NCBI GenBank assembly: GCA_964577375.1
Contig: CAZNYW010000008.1
Coordinates: 1-64,000, forward strand
Reading direction: 5' to 3'
Origin: DATKUC01 sp964577375
GTDB lineage: Bacteria; Spirochaetota; Spirochaetia; DSM-27196; DATKUC01
DNA: 64,000 bases
Position numbers and translations under genes: made by a program. The notes beneath the pieces were generated by a model, which made no database searches, was not told where the DNA came from, and was given only the letters and a program-made list of their open reading frames with translations. Positions 6,601-15,044 of the stretch are shown here, one piece after another; position 1 is the first letter of the stretch; each line of letters starts with the position of its first letter.

Positions 6601-9153
6601 TCAAGTCGTTCCGGAAGTTCTCGCGCGGACTGCCGTCCGTGGCACAATCACTCGCAGAATCACCGGGAGCAGCGTCAGCGCAAAGAACGACGAAGTGATC
6701 ATGATTACCCCGATGAGAATTCCAAGCGAGTTCAGCGGGGTGAACATTGAAAAAACAAGGACCGCGAATCCGACCGTTACGCTTGAAACGTTGAAGAATA
6801 TCGCCCTCCCGGTCAGACCGAGCGTGCGGTGCGCGGCCTCCTCGGTATCTCCTGTGACCCCGTATTGACGCACGTAGGCCGAAACCACATGGATCGAATA
6901 GTCGATCCCGATACCCACCGCAACCGACGCGATCATGGCGGTAACGATGTCGAGCGGTATGTGCAGGAATCCCATGGTTCCGAAATTCAGGATCAGCGAA
7001 AGCAGAATCGGCACGAGACCGGCGAGGCCGACCCGGAGCGACCGGTAGGCAATAGTGATGGCGATGAAAACGAAGATGAGCGCGAGGGAAAGGCTGACGA
7101 ACTGACTGTGCATGATCGAGCTGTTCATCGCCAGCATTTCGTCCGGCAGCCCCACCGTCTCGACGCGGAAGCCGAGCGGAGCCAGGTGAGCATTCGCGTA
7201 GGACTCGATGCGCTGTTTGACACTGCCGATGTTCTGCGGACTTCCGTCGGTGAGCTGTATCGCGATCCGCAGCTCGGAGGGATTGTCGGTGCTGTCGACG
7301 AAGGAGCTCAGGTTGCCGGAATAGAGAAGCAGGTACTGCGCGATCAGCCTTCTCAGGCCGGCCGAATCGGCGAGTCTGTACTTCGCAGGATCGGAAGGAA
7401 TCTCGTAGAACGAGTCGTTCCCGTCGTGCATGACCCGGTTCATCTGCTTGATCATCGTGGTGAGCGACCGGGCCGAGCCAACGCCGGTGCCCGGAGCAAG
7501 CAGGTTCCTCTCGAGCCCGTCGACTGCCTGAAGGACCGCCGGGTCCGTCACTCGCGCGAGACCGGCACCGGGCTGCGTGCCCGGGGTGGACTGCGCGCCG
7601 GTGGCCGCGATATCCATCTTCGAGAGATCGCCGAAGGACTCGAAGGCAGCCTCGACACCGGCATCGCCCTGCGGCACTGTCGCAGCCGGTGCCGGCGCCG
7701 TCGTGGCCGTGGCCGGATCATCCGCGCTCTGCGCCGCGCTCCCTCCGGTGCTGCTCTTCCTTTCCGGGCTGACGATCGCGTACATCACGGTCGATCCGCC
7801 GAAATCCCGGTCTGCGAAACGTGCGGCCTGCCTCACAGGCGAGCCGGGGCGGAAGAAATCCACCGTCGGCTGGCCGATCTGGATTCGCGTGATTCCGACC
7901 ACCGACAATCCGACGAGAACCAGCACCAGCAGCCCGAGAAGCAGCGGGCGCCCGGCAAAGGTGTCGTAGATACCGGTGAGAAGGCGGACGGTCCGGTGGC
8001 GGCCTTCATGCGAATGCTGCGAAGCCGCGGTGCGTCCCGTACGCGCCCGGTTGGGCGTGAGGAGGAGCACCGCCGGAACGAAGGTGAAGGTGAGGACAAG
8101 TGCGCACAGAACGCCGACGGCGGTGAAAATGCCCATGTCGAGAATAGCGGGAACCGTCGCCGAGCCGAGCGACCCGAACCCGGCGATTGTGGTAATGCCG
8201 GCAAGAAGGATCGGAAGACCCACTTTACGGATGGTATCCTCGAGCACGCTTTGTGCGAGCGCCCCTTCGTCGCGGGCCGCGGCTTCGACGTAATAGTGGC
8301 TCAGAAAATGGATGCCGTAGGCGCTCCCCACAGTAACGAGCAGAAGCGGAATCGCGGTGCCCATGATGTTGATCGGCACCCCGAAAACCGACATGAGCCC
8401 GACTGTCCAAATGGTGCTTATCACCACGGTCGCGAGGGGAAGCACCACGCCTCCGGGCCTGCGGAATGCGAAGAAGAGGATCGCGATCAGCACAACGACA
8501 AGAATGGGAAGCAGGATGGTCAGGTCGCGGGTAATGCCCGTCACGAGCATTGCCTTCACCGCGACCTCGCCGGTCACCATGAAGTGCCTCTGTGGTGCCG
8601 CGTAGCGGGACAGGATCTGCTGTACCGCTTCGACGACCGGCGTGTAGTTGCCGCCCTTCCCCGCGTCGTTCTCGAGGGTCACTATCCACTGGACAGATTT
8701 CGAATCCTCAGATACAATCGCGCCCTTGTACATGTCCCAGGAGAGAGCACGTTCGCGAACGAGCGCCGCGTCCGCCGCCGACGCAGGCTCCTTCGGCATC
8801 AGCTTTTCCACGGTGATTTGTCCGTCGCCGCCGGACATATAGTCGGTGTTGGAGAGCGAGTCCACCTTGTCCACACCGGGCAATGCTTCGATCTCAGCCG
8901 TAATTCGCGAAATGAGTCGAAGCGTATCCGGAGTAAAGACTGTTTCCCGGTCCTGGTGCATCAGCACCGAGATGATCTCGCTGCTTCCGAAAACCCGTTC
9001 CATGCCCGCAATCGCACGCTCTACAGGATGTTCCGGCGGCAGGAAGACCGTACCACCCTCCACCTTGATGTCGCGAAGCGCTGCCCCGAAGAAGAGCGTC
9101 AGGCCGAATACCGCTGCAACAACCGGCCACGCCCATCGTTTTTCACCTTTCAT
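6601..9153 (-). CDS. RND/MMPL-family exporter permease
   Basis: An 850-residue inner-membrane protein with two repeats of an RND half: one transmembrane helix, a large periplasmic loop, then five helices. The sterol-sensing-like helix bundles are at about 200-370 and 660-840. GIDYSIHVVSAY in the second bundle and GSAYGIHFLSHYY in the first are the paired helix-4 motifs; the acidic residue in GIDYS is the expected proton relay. An Ala/Thr/Pro-rich insert lies at about 470-520. The ATG at 9153 follows GGGTGG. First gene of the export operon, 20 bases before the LolA-like gene. A palindrome upstream (9178-9193) suggests control by the TetR protein encoded behind it. Confidence 0.9.
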   Translation of the reverse strand: MKGEKRWAWPVVAAVFGLTLFFGAALRDIKVEGGTVFLPPEHPVERAIAGMERVFGSSEIISVLMHQDRETVFTPDTLRLISRITAEIEALPGVDKVDSLSNTDYMSGGDGQITVEKLMPKEPASAADAALVRERALSWDMYKGAIVSEDSKSVQWIVTLENDAGKGGNYTPVVEAVQQILSRYAAPQRHFMVTGEVAVKAMLVTGITRDLTILLPILVVVLIAILFFAFRRPGGVVLPLATVVISTIWTVGLMSVFGVPINIMGTAIPLLLVTVGSAYGIHFLSHYYVEAAARDEGALAQSVLEDTIRKVGLPILLAGITTIAGFGSLGSATVPAILDMGIFTAVGVLCALVLTFTFVPAVLLLTPNRARTGRTAASQHSHEGRHRTVRLLTGIYDTFAGRPLLLGLLVLVLVGLSVVGITRIQIGQPTVDFFRPGSPVRQAARFADRDFGGSTVMYAIVSPERKSSTGGSAAQSADDPATATTAPAPAATVPQGDAGVEAAFESFGDLSKMDIAATGAQSTPGTQPGAGLARVTDPAVLQAVDGLERNLLAPGTGVGSARSLTTMIKQMNRVMHDGNDSFYEIPSDPAKYRLADSAGLRRLIAQYLLLYSGNLSSFVDSTDNPSELRIAIQLTDGSPQNIGSVKQRIESYANAHLAPLGFRVETVGLPDEMLAMNSSIMHSQFVSLSLALIFVFIAITIAYRSLRVGLAGLVPILLSLILNFGTMGFLHIPLDIVTAMIASVAVGIGIDYSIHVVSAYVRQYGVTGDTEEAAHRTLGLTGRAIFFNVSSVTVGFAVLVFSMFTPLNSLGILIGVIMITSSFFALTLLPVILRVIVPRTAVRARTSGTT

Positions 9154-9177
9154 GTTTCCACCCTGAAGCACGAAATA

Positions 9178-9193
9178 TAGTTATCACTAACTA
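9178..9193. promoter_or_regulatory. 16-bp palindromic operator before the RND operon
   Basis: TAGTTATCACTAACTA has perfect 6-bp arms around a 4-base centre and lies 25 bases upstream of the RND gene start. The palindrome at 9809-9824, at the TetR start, shares the GTTA...TAAC half-sites, so the same TetR protein probably binds both. Confidence 0.6.
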
Positions 9194-9220
9194 ACCATCT
9201 CGGGTAAATAAAAAGATCGC

Positions 9221-9826
9221 TTACGGCTCGAGCAGCCGCACGAGCACTCCCCACGTCGATTCCCACTGGTCGACCAGACTTCCCTTCGCCCCGTCGGCGA
9301 GCCAGACGGTCACGACCCACCAGACGGTGCCGAAAAACACACTCGCTACGCTCTCTGCATCCACATCGCTCCGCGCCTGACCGGACGCCTGGGACGTCGA
9401 GACGAACTCGGTGAACCTCGCGACCCCGTCATCCTTAAGGCGGAGCAGCTCGCGGGTCATACCCGAATCGGTTGCGATCAGGTTTGTGGATAGGAGTGTC
9501 TTCGCGAACTCGCGGTTGTCGTCGAAGTACGCCATCACCTCGCGGAATATCACGCGCATCTGCTCGACGAAGGAGGTCGGCCGGATGTCGAGCTCATTGA
9601 ACATCACGTGCCAGTTGCGCGTAATGTAGGCGGCAAGCTTGATCATCAGATCATCTTTGCTTTCGAAGTGGCGGTAGACCGCCGGCTCGGTCACGCCCAC
9701 GCGCGCGGCAAGCTTGCGGATGGAGAAGTTGTGCACTCCTTCATCGGCAATGAGCTGGATGGTGGCCCGGATAATGTCGACCTGCCGTTCGGTGAAATCT
9801 TCCATTAAGTTATCGACCGTTAACAT
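9221..9826 (-). CDS. TetR/AcrR-family repressor, probable regulator of the RND operon
   Basis: A 201-residue regulator. The N-terminal helix-turn-helix is IADEGVHNFSIRKLAARVGVTEPAVYRHFESKDDLM, split across residues 22-57, with the hallmark YRHF in the recognition helix. The C-terminal two-thirds is the ligand-binding domain. Candidate starts are ATG 9826 and ATG 9805; neither has a strong ribosome site. The palindrome at 9809-9824 overlaps both, as expected for autorepression. It is co-directional with and upstream of the RND, LolA-like and outer-membrane genes. Confidence 0.88.
   Translation of the reverse strand: MLTVDNLMEDFTERQVDIIRATIQLIADEGVHNFSIRKLAARVGVTEPAVYRHFESKDDLMIKLAAYITRNWHVMFNELDIRPTSFVEQMRVIFREVMAYFDDNREFAKTLLSTNLIATDSGMTRELLRLKDDGVARFTEFVSTSQASGQARSDVDAESVASVFFGTVWWVVTVWLADGAKGSLVDQWESTWGVLVRLLEP
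9809..9824. promoter_or_regulatory. Near-palindrome over the TetR start, autoregulatory operator
   Basis: GTTATCGACCGTTAAC is a 16-bp palindrome with one mismatched pair. It lies across the start region of the TetR gene and shares half-sites with the palindrome before the RND gene. Confidence 0.5.
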
Positions 9827-9911
9827 GATGGTACATGCGCTTCGCGCTGCTGTCAACTCTGAATTGCAAACCGCAGCGCACAGACCACCGGGCGGCCGCA
9901 CTTGGAGATGC

Positions 9912-10490
9912 TCAGATCCTGAGGATTCCGGTCACTATCGGGAGGGTGGTGCCGACGAAGGTGGATGCGGCGCTCCGCTTGCCGCTTCGGATCCACTGGA
10001 GCACCAGGCCATACATTGCCGAGCTTGCGGCGGTGGAGGTGAGCTCGAGCGACTTCGCGTCCACCGGAGCTGCCGATTTGCCGGCCCATCGCGTGAAGAG
10101 CTCCGCGCTTACGGCGGTGATCTGCGCTTCGAGTATCCAGTCCATGTGGACGTGCGGCGGCCTGCAGTGCTCGTGCAGGCCGGTCACATAGCTGCAGACA
10201 GCGAGAAACAGGTCCCGCACCGAGTCGGCGTCGAGCGCACGGTCCGAAAGACCCTGCCGCTCGATCTCGTCGCTGAACATCTTTCGGATCGTGTAGCCGA
10301 GCAGAACGTACTTGTCGTCAAAATGGGAATAGAAGGTGACGCGGTTGATGCCGGCACGGTCGGTTACGTCGTTTACCGAAAGATCCTCGAACCCCTTCTC
10401 TTCCATTGCCGCGAGAAACGCCTCCTCTATGAGTTTCTGCGTTCGGGCGACTCGGGGGTCTGTTTTTTGGCTTTCCGGCTGGGCAGACAT
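9912..10490 (-). CDS. TetR/AcrR-family regulator
   Basis: A 192-residue TetR-family protein. The helix-turn-helix (about residues 27-58) reads EDLSVNDVTDRAGINRVTFYSHF with YSHF in the recognition helix. The rest is helical with no assigned ligand. The ATG at 10490 is preceded by GGAG. It is divergent from the dioxygenase-like gene at 10594, and an inverted repeat lies between them, which suggests that gene is its target. Confidence 0.87.
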   Translation of the reverse strand: MSAQPESQKTDPRVARTQKLIEEAFLAAMEEKGFEDLSVNDVTDRAGINRVTFYSHFDDKYVLLGYTIRKMFSDEIERQGLSDRALDADSVRDLFLAVCSYVTGLHEHCRPPHVHMDWILEAQITAVSAELFTRWAGKSAAPVDAKSLELTSTAASSAMYGLVLQWIRSGKRSAASTFVGTTLPIVTGILRI

Positions 10491-10509
10491 TGACGGGCTC
10501 CAGAATTAT

Positions 10510-10531
10510 TTAAACTACACTTGTCGTTTAA
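10510..10531. promoter_or_regulatory. Inverted repeat between the TetR gene and the dioxygenase-like gene
   Basis: TTAAAC (10510-10515) and GTTTAA (10526-10531) form 6-bp inverted arms separated by 10 bases in the 103-bp divergent region. This is the usual position for a TetR operator serving both directions. Confidence 0.5.
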
Positions 10532-10593
10532 GCTACGGATGTATATATTCAATGTATCTGAATTGCAGGCAACTGTCAACGGAGAGTGATGAT

Positions 10594-11508
10594 ATGAAAA
10601 CTGAACGAACCGGAGTTGAAACCCGGAAGTCAATTCACCCCGCAACGCTCATCGGGAAGGTGGCGCTCACCGTCGCCAACCTCGATTCCCAGATAGAGTT
10701 CTACACAAAGATGCTCGGATTCACCCTCCACAGGAAGGAGGGGGCGCGCGCGGCGCTCGGCGCAGGCGCGGAAGACCTGATCGAGCTCGTCGAAGTTCCC
10801 GGGGCGCGGCGGCATCCGAGGACCACCGGACTCTACCACCTCGCGGTGCTTCTTCCGGATCGGCGGGAGCTTGCGCGCGTGATGGAACGCCTCTTTCGCG
10901 CGCGATACGAAAACTACCCCACCGACCATATCGCCACCAAGACCACCTATCTTCACGATCCGGAAGGTCAGGAGATCGAGCTCTACACCGAGTCGCCCGA
11001 GGACGGGTCGATGGGCATAGTCGACGATCAGTTCATCTCGCGGCGAGCCGACGGAACGCTGAGCGACGGACGGGAACCGCTCGATCTCGACGCGCTCTTC
11101 GCGAACCTTCACGCCGGCGACCGGCTCGATCAGCCTTTTCCCGGGCAGACGCGAATCGGTCACGTGCATCTTTACGTTCGCGACGTTCCCGAGGCGGTCG
11201 ATTTCTACACACGGGTAATCGGCTTTGACGACATGGGTTCCTCTGCGCGGCTTCAGGCGGGATTCGTATCCGCCGGCGGCTACCACCATCACGTGGGGCT
11301 CAACAGCTGGATCGGGCACGGCCGTCCTCCTGCCCCGCGGGATTCGCTCGGTATGCGGCACTTCACGATCAAGCTTCCCGATGCGGAAAGCTTCGCGGAG
11401 GTTGCCGGCCGAATCGAGCAGGCAGGAGTCGATTCCGAGAAACTGGACACCGGCCTCTTGATCCGCGATCCGTCTGAAAACGGCGTGATGATTACCCATT
11501 CAACCTGA
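10594..11508 (+). CDS. Extradiol-dioxygenase-like glyoxalase-fold protein (CatE-like)
   Basis: A 304-residue protein with two vicinal-oxygen-chelate domains (about 18-135 and 185-300), the layout of CatE-type catechol 2,3-dioxygenases. Metal-ligand candidates are His in IGHVHLYVRD (domain 2), the HHHVGLNSW segment and the Glu near the end of domain 1. Such enzymes cleave aromatic diols or quinone-derived compounds. The ATG at 10594 follows GGAGAG. It is divergent from a TetR gene and followed after 29 bases by a quinone-oxidoreductase-like gene, so a quinone/catechol detoxification unit is likely. Confidence 0.85.
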   Translation: MKTERTGVETRKSIHPATLIGKVALTVANLDSQIEFYTKMLGFTLHRKEGARAALGAGAEDLIELVEVPGARRHPRTTGLYHLAVLLPDRRELARVMERLFRARYENYPTDHIATKTTYLHDPEGQEIELYTESPEDGSMGIVDDQFISRRADGTLSDGREPLDLDALFANLHAGDRLDQPFPGQTRIGHVHLYVRDVPEAVDFYTRVIGFDDMGSSARLQAGFVSAGGYHHHVGLNSWIGHGRPPAPRDSLGMRHFTIKLPDAESFAEVAGRIEQAGVDSEKLDTGLLIRDPSENGVMITHST

Positions 11509-11537
11509 GAGCAATAGATCTATAGAAGGAGTTTGTT

Positions 11538-12455
11538 ATGGCAAATATGATGCAGGCTGTTCGCTTCCACGAATATGGCGAAAGCAGGAATCTCGTTACC
11601 GAGGCTGTCCCGCGACCGGAACCGAAGGAGGGCGAAGTTCTGGTGAGAGTGCTCTTTGCCGGGGTCAATCCGGTCGACTGGAAACTGCGGGCAGGAATGT
11701 ACAAGGACTTCATGCCGACAAAATTCCCCTCCATACCCGGACGAGAGTTCTCGGGCGTGGTGGAGGAGGTTGGTCCGGGCGTCACCGGGTTTTCGAAGGG
11801 TCAGAAGGTGTTCGGCCCCGGCAACGGAACCTACAGTGAGTACGTGGCAGTGCCCGTCTCCGACATCGTCGCCGTTCCCGAGGGAATGAGCATGGAGGAG
11901 GCGGCCTCGGTACCTCTCGGCGCGCTGACCGCATGGCATGTGGTGGAAGAAGCCGATCCAAAGGCGGGCCAGACGGTGGTTGTCATCGGCGCAGCCGGCG
12001 GCGTGGGGTTGTACGCAACCCAGTTCGCCCGCCTGAAGGGCGCGAAGGTGATCGGCGTCGCGTCGACAGCCAACCAGGAGTTCGTCCGTTCGCTCGGCGC
12101 CGAACCGGTCGACTACAAGGCGGGGCCCGTAGCTTCGAAGGTCAAGGACGCCGACATCGTTATCGATACCGCCGGCGGCAGCGCTCTCGAAGGAGCCTAT
12201 TCGCTCCTCAGGAAGGGCGGTCTGCTCCTCACCGTCGCGGGCCAGGTGTCCGAAGACAGGGCGAAGGAGCTCGGCATCAACGCGCGAAGCTCCGGCAACA
12301 AAGGCGCCGGACCGCTCGGCGAGATTGCTTCGCTGCTTGCCGCCGGAAAGCTCGTCACCGAGGTCGAAAAGGTCTTCCCGCTTGCCGAGGCCCCCGCGGC
12401 GCAGGACCTGAGTCAGACCGGACACGGCAGAGGACGTATCCTGCTGAAGATCTAA
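11538..12455 (+). CDS. Zinc-independent MDR-family NADP oxidoreductase (quinone-reductase-like)
   Basis: A 305-residue medium-chain dehydrogenase/reductase. The N-terminal catalytic domain has the motifs AGVNPVDWKLR and IPGREFSGVVEEVG. The Rossmann domain has GAAGGVGLYATQFARLKG (about 147-164), typical of NADPH:quinone reductases. Structural zinc cysteines are absent. The ATG follows GAAGGAG. It lies directly behind the dioxygenase-like gene and is followed by a good terminator, so these two genes probably form the TetR-controlled unit. Confidence 0.88.
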   Translation: MANMMQAVRFHEYGESRNLVTEAVPRPEPKEGEVLVRVLFAGVNPVDWKLRAGMYKDFMPTKFPSIPGREFSGVVEEVGPGVTGFSKGQKVFGPGNGTYSEYVAVPVSDIVAVPEGMSMEEAASVPLGALTAWHVVEEADPKAGQTVVVIGAAGGVGLYATQFARLKGAKVIGVASTANQEFVRSLGAEPVDYKAGPVASKVKDADIVIDTAGGSALEGAYSLLRKGGLLLTVAGQVSEDRAKELGINARSSGNKGAGPLGEIASLLAAGKLVTEVEKVFPLAEAPAAQDLSQTGHGRGRILLKI

Positions 12456-12472
12456 TACCGATTTGCGTCCGA

Positions 12473-12505
12473 CCCCGCGGCGGAGATCGCGGGGCCTTCT
12501 TTTTT
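12473..12505 (+). terminator. Rho-independent terminator
   Basis: CCCCGCG (12473-12479) pairs with CGCGGGG (12488-12494) around an 8-base loop, followed by a T-rich tract ending at about 12505. It closes the plus-strand dioxygenase/oxidoreductase operon and stands before a convergent gene. Confidence 0.85.
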
Positions 12506-12529
12506 ACCGCGGGCATACGCCCCCCTGTT

Positions 12530-13513
12530 TTACCCCTTCCCGTACTGAACGATCTGGTCCAGACGCTCGCCGTCGATTGCAGTGTTGATCTGTATCCAGA
12601 GCGGAAGGTGATCGGAGAGCTGGAAGCTGAACTTGAGCCGGTCGTAGCCGGCACCGGGGAACAGCTCGTCGATGGCCGCGCCCTTGCCGAAAAAGTCCAC
12701 CGCACCGCCTGATCCGGTGAACCGGCCCTTCGAGGTGGGAAGGTGAAGGATCTGATCGTAGCGCGCGGTCTCGTCGAGATTGGATCCGCCGATGATTCTG
12801 TCGCCCGCCTTGAGGGTGGCAAGCGCCTGCGGGATCTGGAGGCCGCGGCCCGTGAGCGCAGTGTAGAGAGGGTCTCCGATCTGCGGAACGTTGAAGTCGC
12901 CCATCACGATCAGGTCGTGGTCCTCGACGTATTTGCTTTTGAACCGGGTATCGATCCAGTCTGCAAGCATCTGGAGCTCGGCCTTCCGTCCGTCGATGCT
13001 CGAGCCCCATCGTGCATGGGTCGCTATCGCTATGAAATCGAAATTCCCCGAGCGAAACGAGCACATGTAGGGCGCGCGCCAGAACGACTGTTTCGCCAGG
13101 TATTCGGTTGCCTCCTTCTCCCGCGGCGCGTCGATCTCGGCCGCAAGTCCGTTGAAAGTGACCGCGCGCCTGTCGTACAGAAATGCGACCCGCTCGTGAT
13201 TTCCGCCCGGATCGGCGATCCAGTCGGAGTAGACGACCTCCCAGCTCGGGCCGAGAATGGGAAGCACCCGGCCGAGGTCGGCGAGATTGTCCCGAAGCTC
13301 GACGATGGCAACGAGGTCGAACTCGTTGAGAATCTCAGCGATGTAGTGGATCGCCGCGTCGGTGCGGCGCTTCTTTCCGAACTCGCGAATGTTCCAGACC
13401 GCTACGTTGATGCGCTGATCGAGGGTGGACGGCGGAACCTTCGCGGCGTCAATGCGCTTCTTCAGAGCAAGCAGACCCGTCGCGATCTGCGGCGTTACCT
13501 TCCCATGATGCAT
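12530..13513 (-). CDS. Endonuclease/exonuclease/phosphatase-family protein
   Basis: A 327-residue EEP-superfamily protein (DNase I / AP-endonuclease fold). Catalytic motifs appear in order: VWNIREFG (Asn), AIVELRD (Glu), ATHARWG (His), VMGDFNVP (Asp and Asn) and LSDHLPLW (Asp-His). No signal peptide was seen. The ATG at 13513 follows GGGGAGG; the frame stays open upstream but with no better start. The substrate, DNA or a phosphoester, is not determined. It converges with the oxidoreductase operon. Confidence 0.85.
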   Translation of the reverse strand: MHHGKVTPQIATGLLALKKRIDAAKVPPSTLDQRINVAVWNIREFGKKRRTDAAIHYIAEILNEFDLVAIVELRDNLADLGRVLPILGPSWEVVYSDWIADPGGNHERVAFLYDRRAVTFNGLAAEIDAPREKEATEYLAKQSFWRAPYMCSFRSGNFDFIAIATHARWGSSIDGRKAELQMLADWIDTRFKSKYVEDHDLIVMGDFNVPQIGDPLYTALTGRGLQIPQALATLKAGDRIIGGSNLDETARYDQILHLPTSKGRFTGSGGAVDFFGKGAAIDELFPGAGYDRLKFSFQLSDHLPLWIQINTAIDGERLDQIVQYGKG

Positions 13514-13718
13514 GCGTACCTCCCCGCAATCAAAGTAGACACCGTTTGTCATGATATCACGATGAGGTCGGGATTCGATGTGCGGCGCGCGCAGGTAACG
13601 GACGGCGGCCGCGACGCGCCTGAGGCGTCCTGCCTCGATGGACTGACCGCGACAACCGTGGTACCGTGGCTTCAACCAGTCATCATTCGACGAATCGTTC
13701 CGATACGTGGAGGCGGCA

Positions 13719-14114
13719 ATGGACGACTTGACGGTAGAGAAAATCGAGCAGAGCAGGCGCGACCGGAAGAGATCGCACAGCCTTCTGGCCGGAAAATCGA
13801 GGAGCTATCCCCATTTCCTCGAGCTCGAGAAGGCCGCCTTCGCCCCGGGAGAGCTGACCAGCAAGGTGAAGGAGCTGATGGCGCTTTCGATATCGATCGT
13901 CACCAGGTGCGAGCCCTGCATGGAGTGGCACGTCGAGCAGGCGGTTCTCTCCGGCGCGAGCGAAGCGGAGATCTACGAGGCGATCGATGTCGCCACGGAG
14001 ATGGGTGGCGGGCCGGCCGTCGCCTATGCCCGCTTCGCGCTCCGATCATACGAGTACTTTCTCGACCGGCAGCGAACGTCCGGCCCGCACTTGCGTGAAG
14101 CTGCGTCGGACTAG
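13719..14114 (+). CDS. Carboxymuconolactone decarboxylase / AhpD-like protein
   Basis: A 131-residue CMD-domain protein. The redox motif CEPCMEWHVEQAV (about residues 65-77) gives the CxxC plus His of AhpD-type peroxidase adaptors rather than true decarboxylases. The ATG at 13719 has GGAGG six bases upstream; a GTG at 13707 lies before that ribosome site. Its last 4 bases overlap the end of the convergent UspA gene. It probably acts in peroxide or thiol stress. Confidence 0.87.
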   Translation: MDDLTVEKIEQSRRDRKRSHSLLAGKSRSYPHFLELEKAAFAPGELTSKVKELMALSISIVTRCEPCMEWHVEQAVLSGASEAEIYEAIDVATEMGGGPAVAYARFALRSYEYFLDRQRTSGPHLREAASD

Positions 14115-15031
14115 GAAGGTTCCCCAAGCGGAACGAGCAGCACCGGTATGTCGGTTCGCGCGACCACCCTCGCGGCAACGCTCTCGTTCCAGAATGCTCT
14201 CGAACCGGCCTTTCCGTGGGTTCCCAGCACTATCAGATCGGCGCGCAGGCGGCCGCCCGCTTTCACGATGCGGTTCGGCGGATCGCCCCGAACACACTCG
14301 GTTGTGATATCGAAGGGCTCCTCGGCGAAGGCCTCCGCCCTTGAGTTAAGGTACTCCTCACCGCCTTCGAAATCACGGTCGAGCCGTACGCGCATGGCGT
14401 TCGGCGAAAGCAATGCGGCAGTCGAGTCGGAGCCGCGCAGGTCTCCAACCTTTGGTACCACCATGAGCAGATGAACCCGCGAGTGGAACGCCCGTGCCAG
14501 TTGCGTCGCGATCGGCAGGCCCTTTTCGTGGGCATCGTCCCCGTCGAGCGGCACCAGGATGGCAGACATCGCCGCAGCCTGCTCTTTCCTGCCCGACCGT
14601 CCACGCTCTTTCTGCCGGACTACGAGCACCGGCGTCCTGCCGAGTCCGATGACCTGCTGCGCCAGCGTACCCATGATTATCTGCCGCGGATCCCGCTTCC
14701 CGTGAGTTGTTATGACGATGAGATCGGGAGAAAGCTCGGCGCAGTGCTCGGCGAGACTTCGGGCAACGTCGCTCACCTCAGACTCGTGCACGTGTACTTC
14801 GACGGTGATTCCGGAGAAGATGCGGCGGGCCGCGACCTCGGCGAGATACTGCTGCGCCTCTCCGACGGCCGAAAGGTGGCGTTCGCCGTGAACTTCGGCG
14901 GGAGGGTTTTTCTCGATCACATGCACGAGGGTGATCGATGCGTTCATGCTCGAAGCGATACGTGCCGCCAGGGGAAGCCCCGACTCTCCCAGATGCGATC
15001 CGTCCAGAGGGACGAGGATATGGTTGATCAT
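14111..15031 (-). CDS. Tandem universal stress protein (two UspA domains)
   Basis: A 306-residue protein made of two Usp domains (about 1-140 and 155-302). Each starts with the usual strand, ILVPLDGS and ILVPLDGDD, and ends with a THGK motif followed by the PVLVV or PVLLVP strand. The canonical ATP-binding glycine pattern is only partly kept, so ATP binding is uncertain. The ATG at 15031 follows GGGAGG. It lies 13 bases after mntH and is probably part of the manganese operon, a link to oxidative stress. Confidence 0.9.
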   Translation of the reverse strand: MINHILVPLDGSHLGESGLPLAARIASSMNASITLVHVIEKNPPAEVHGERHLSAVGEAQQYLAEVAARRIFSGITVEVHVHESEVSDVARSLAEHCAELSPDLIVITTHGKRDPRQIIMGTLAQQVIGLGRTPVLVVRQKERGRSGRKEQAAAMSAILVPLDGDDAHEKGLPIATQLARAFHSRVHLLMVVPKVGDLRGSDSTAALLSPNAMRVRLDRDFEGGEEYLNSRAEAFAEEPFDITTECVRGDPPNRIVKAGGRLRADLIVLGTHGKAGSRAFWNESVAARVVARTDIPVLLVPLGEPS

Positions 15032-15044
15032 TCCAGCACCTCCC

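Noticed and set aside
6829..9180. Plus-strand open frame of 783 codons opposite the RND gene
   Set aside because: It is the antisense shadow of a clear RND permease; the translation is Arg/His-rich without any family pattern.
12743..14098. Plus-strand open frame of 451 codons across the EEP nuclease and AhpD-like genes
   Set aside because: It runs antisense through the nuclease and out of frame through the AhpD-like gene, both of which have motifs and ribosome sites.
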